NCBI GenBank assembly: GCA_007127255.1
Contig: SKZS01000150.1
Location: forward strand, 1-22,803
DNA length: 22,803 nucleotides
DNA from: Syntrophomonadaceae bacterium
GTDB taxonomy: Bacteria > Bacillota > Dethiobacteria > DTU022
Direction of reading: 5' to 3'
Positions 20,990 through 22,803 of this stretch are shown piece after piece (the first letter of the stretch is position 1; every line of letters starts with the position of its first letter). The notes beneath the pieces are model-generated. The model did no database searches and was not told where the DNA came from. It worked only from the letters and a program-made list of their open reading frames with translations. A program made the translations under genes and the position numbers.

Positions 20990-21193
20990 ATGGTTGGACC
21001 CGGGAACTTATTTGTGGTTCTAATAGTAGCAATTGGAATATTGCTTCTGGTAAGTGCGCTTCTGCAGTGGCTCTGGAATATTACTATGCCTGACGTATTT
21101 AATTTAAAAACAATTACTTACTGGCAGGCATTTCGCTTGCTCTTAATTGCCGGAATTCTCTTCGGAGCCGCAGGCGCTAATTTTGTGAATTAA
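20990..21193 (+). CDS. Small membrane protein, 67 aa, unknown function
   Basis: A short protein with two hydrophobic helices (about residues 7-27 and 46-64) joined by LWNITMPDVFNLKTITYWQA. A pattern of the kind W-N-x2-M-P-x-[IV]-F-x-L-x2-I-x-Y-W-Q-A occurs in small membrane proteins of several phyla, which suggests a real conserved gene, but I know of no assigned role. ATG 20990 has a good SD (GGGAGGGAATGTA). It lies between coaX and the patatin gene and is probably co-transcribed. Confidence 0.7.
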   Translation: MVGPGNLFVVLIVAIGILLLVSALLQWLWNITMPDVFNLKTITYWQAFRLLLIAGILFGAAGANFVN

Positions 21194-21231
21194 AAATAAT
21201 AGTTATACAGTTAGACAGGAGGTTAAAACCC

Positions 21232-22032
21232 GTGAAGGTGGGACTGGCTTTAAGCGGAGGCGCGGCAAGAGGCATTGCGCACATCGGGGTCATTAAATAC
21301 CTCGAGGAAAATGGTATTAAAGCCGCCTGTGTTGCAGGAACCAGCGCCGGCAGCATTGTCGGTTCTTTGTACTGTTCAGGCAAAACAGTCGAGGAATTAG
21401 AGAAAATTGCCGCTACAATGTCATGGAAGGACCTGGTCAGATTTTCACTGCCTCATAAAGGGTTATTTGATTCAAAAAGCCTCCTGAAAGTGCTCAGGAA
21501 ACATTTAGGCAATAAAAGCTTTGAGGAATTGAAAATTCCGCTGATTATAAATGCCGTTGATCTTATTAGTGGCAAAGAGCAGGTAATTACAAAAGGAGAT
21601 TTAGCTGAAGCAGTATCAGCCAGCTGTGCCATACCGGGAATATTTACCCCGGTTAAAACAGGCAGTTATCTGCTTGTCGATGGTGGGCTTCTTAATAACC
21701 TGCCTGCCGCCCTATTGAAAGACAAAAATCTTGATTATATTATTTCAGTAAACGTGGGGGCGCAGCGGGCCCTGAAAAAAGAGCCTGAGACAATAATTGA
21801 AATATTAGTGCAGTCATTTGATGTTATCCGCCGCCAGCGTGATATGCCCGGTCTTGATTATACCGATACACTGGTTGAACCTGAGCTAGGTGACATTGCA
21901 GTACATGATACCAGTAAAGTAGACCTTCTGATTGAGCGAGGGTACAAAGCAGCCCGGGAAGCCTTAAAAGATGTTAACCTTTCAAAAAAACCCGGACGTT
22001 TATCCAGATGGCTTGGAAGGCGGAACAAATAA
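21232..22032 (+). CDS. Patatin-like phospholipase / lipid acyl hydrolase
   Basis: A 266-residue bacterial patatin-like serine acyl hydrolase (RssA/YlbK-like). The oxyanion loop is SGGAARGIAHIG, the nucleophile elbow is GTSAG (Ser38), and the catalytic Asp is in VDGGLLNNLP (Asp150), giving a complete Ser-Asp dyad. There is no signal peptide, so it is probably cytoplasmic or at the inner membrane face. The C-terminus is basic (KKPGRLSRWLGRRNK). GTG 21232 follows CAGGAGG. Its TAA stop is in the same frame as the nitroreductase that starts 18 nt later. The substrate is not known. Confidence 0.92.
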   Translation: MKVGLALSGGAARGIAHIGVIKYLEENGIKAACVAGTSAGSIVGSLYCSGKTVEELEKIAATMSWKDLVRFSLPHKGLFDSKSLLKVLRKHLGNKSFEELKIPLIINAVDLISGKEQVITKGDLAEAVSASCAIPGIFTPVKTGSYLLVDGGLLNNLPAALLKDKNLDYIISVNVGAQRALKKEPETIIEILVQSFDVIRRQRDMPGLDYTDTLVEPELGDIAVHDTSKVDLLIERGYKAAREALKDVNLSKKPGRLSRWLGRRNK

Positions 22033-22035
22033 AAT

Positions 22036-22042
22036 GGAGGTG
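22036..22042 (+). promoter_or_regulatory. Shine-Dalgarno deciding the nitroreductase ATT start
   Basis: GGAGGTG lies 3 bp after the patatin stop and 8 nt before ATT 22051. No ATG, GTG or TTG in the nitroreductase frame lies near it; the first is ATG 22198. Confidence 0.8.
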
Positions 22043-22050
22043 TTATAGTC

Positions 22051-22662
22051 ATTAGTGATAATTGTTTAGAAACAATCCGAAATCGCCGCAGTATCAGGAA
22101 GTATAAGCCCGATCCAGTTTCAGAAGAAGATCTGGAGAAAATAATTGAAGCAGCCAGGTTAGCGCCGTCAGGTACTAACCGGCAGCCTTGGCGTTTTATG
22201 CTGCTTGTCAATAAAGAAGAAAAAGAAAAAATAGCGGGGGCTGTAATTCAGCCTTTTGTAGTTGATGCCCCTGCCGTATTTGTCTGCTGCCTTGATCGGA
22301 GCGCTTATACCAGGGGCCTTGTTGAAAAAAGAATGGATGAGCTTGTTCAGTCTAACGTGATCAGTGAAGAAGCCGCCGGTTATATTTATCAAAGAAAAAT
22401 GCCTGAACAAGTTGAAGATGTTGTTATTCCCGCATCGGCTTATATTGATCTGGGCATAGCAGTGGAGCAGATGGTTTTAATGGCTGCTGCTCTTGGTCTG
22501 GGCAGTTGCTGGGTACGTTTGTTCAATCCGCAGCAGGTCCATGAGGCCCTTAACTTATCGGAAACTATCGAGGTAATTGCTTTGCTGCCGGTTGGATATC
22601 CGGCAGAAACCACTCCTCCCCGACCGCGATTAAGCCGAGATCAGATCATGATCAACTATTAA
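22051..22662 (+). CDS. Nitroreductase-family FMN oxidoreductase, probable ATT start
   Basis: A 203-residue NAD(P)H:FMN oxidoreductase-like protein. The N-terminal FMN-binding segment IRNRRSIRKYKPDPV and the motif AARLAPSGTNRQPWRF lie upstream of the first canonical start (ATG 22198). VVIPASAYIDLGIAVEQMVL and GLGSCWVRLF, the second conserved block, lie downstream. Between the patatin stop (22030-22032) and ATG 22198 the frame is open but has no ATG, GTG or TTG. GGAGGTG precedes ATT 22051 by 8 nt, giving fMet-SDNCLETIRNRRS, a normal N-terminus for the family. Starting at ATG 22198 would leave 154 residues without the FMN phosphate-binding Arg. It is last in the run and ends at a strong terminator. 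The substrate is unknown. Confidence 0.92.
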   Translation: MSDNCLETIRNRRSIRKYKPDPVSEEDLEKIIEAARLAPSGTNRQPWRFMLLVNKEEKEKIAGAVIQPFVVDAPAVFVCCLDRSAYTRGLVEKRMDELVQSNVISEEAAGYIYQRKMPEQVEDVVIPASAYIDLGIAVEQMVLMAAALGLGSCWVRLFNPQQVHEALNLSETIEVIALLPVGYPAETTPPRPRLSRDQIMINY

Positions 22663-22679
22663 TATTGCCATGAAAATAT

Positions 22680-22720
22680 AAAGGGAAGGCATGGGTTATC
22701 CATGTCTTCCCTTTACTTTT
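22680..22720. terminator. Bidirectional terminator after the nitroreductase
   Basis: A 15-bp stem (22680-22694 with 22700-22714, one G-U pair) surrounds loop GTTAT. On the plus strand ACTTTTGTT follows; on the minus strand ATATTTTCAT follows. It can serve the nitroreductase and a convergent gene entering from the right edge. Confidence 0.9.
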
Positions 22721-22755
22721 GTTACTTTGCGGCATGCTTATTATCTTTTAGCATT

Positions 22756-22803
22756 TCATTCTTTTGGATCAACCTGTGCGGCTGCCAGATTTTTGTACAT
22801 TTC
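22756..22803 (-). other. Possible C-terminal tail of a convergent gene cut by the right edge
   Basis: On the minus strand one frame reads EMYKNLAAAQVDPKE then TGA (22758-22756). A second frame stays open to TAA (22724-22722), ending NEMLKDNKHAAK. Either could be the end of a gene lying mainly outside the window, which the bidirectional terminator would suit. Too little is visible to choose or to assign a family. Confidence 0.3.

Noticed and set aside
22051..22662. Nitroreductase as a pseudogene that lost its start
   Set aside because: The frame is intact over 203 codons, the conserved motifs are present, and an SD is correctly placed before ATT 22051. A pattern shared by other genes is a better explanation than decay.
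1..22803. CRISPR arrays, insertion sequences, tRNA or rRNA genes
   Set aside because: Reading the intergenic gaps (none over 200 bp) showed no repeat-spacer pattern, transposase, terminal inverted repeats or tRNA-like cloverleaf.

Overview
The window is a stretch of chromosome from an anaerobic, low-to-moderate GC Gram-positive bacterium, most likely a member of the Clostridia in the broad sense. The evidence is conserved gene order: mfd, a yabM-type flippase, mazG (yabN), HU, divIC, the S1 protein yabR, tilS, hpt and ftsH follow one another as in the mfd-ftsH region of Bacillus and Clostridia. The SD sequences (AAGGAGG, GGAGGTG) and a perfect TTGACA/TATAAT promoter fit the same group. I cannot name the genus.

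Layout. Bases 1-9388 (all +) hold the housekeeping block: mfd (cut at the left edge), flippase, MazG, HU, DivIC-like protein, S1 protein, TilS and Hpt. FtsH (9506-11539) has its own promoter and terminator. At 11571-13462 a divergent pair, an amidohydrolase (-) and a P1-family peptidase (+), shares an intergenic region with two abutting perfect palindromes. A divergent, long-type formate-tetrahydrofolate ligase follows (13610-15373) and ends at a bidirectional terminator. A minus-strand operon converges on it and reads CPBP membrane protein, folE, HD phosphohydrolase, folP, folB, folK (19977 down to 15474). The right end (20175-22662, +) carries coaX, a 67-aa membrane protein, a patatin-like phospholipase and a nitroreductase, then a strong terminator.

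How the genes work together. The minus-strand operon encodes four steps of dihydropteroate synthesis (FolE, FolB, FolK, FolP). Its HD hydrolase is a candidate for the otherwise missing dephosphorylation of dihydroneopterin triphosphate. The neighbouring ligase charges the resulting cofactor with formate. No sporulation gene normally found in this block (spoVT, yabP, yabQ, spoIIE) is present, which suggests a lineage that has lost sporulation.

Main observation. Four genes appear to begin at AUU or AUC rather than AUG, GUG or UUG: yabR (ATC 6924), the amidohydrolase (ATC 12425, or CTG 12422), folK (ATT 15986 or 15989) and the nitroreductase (ATT 22051). In folK, the nitroreductase and the amidohydrolase, no canonical start exists between the preceding in-frame stop and residues the fold needs. 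Three of the four have a strong, well-spaced Shine-Dalgarno sequence. This suggests unusually relaxed start-codon selection, and standard gene callers would truncate all four proteins.
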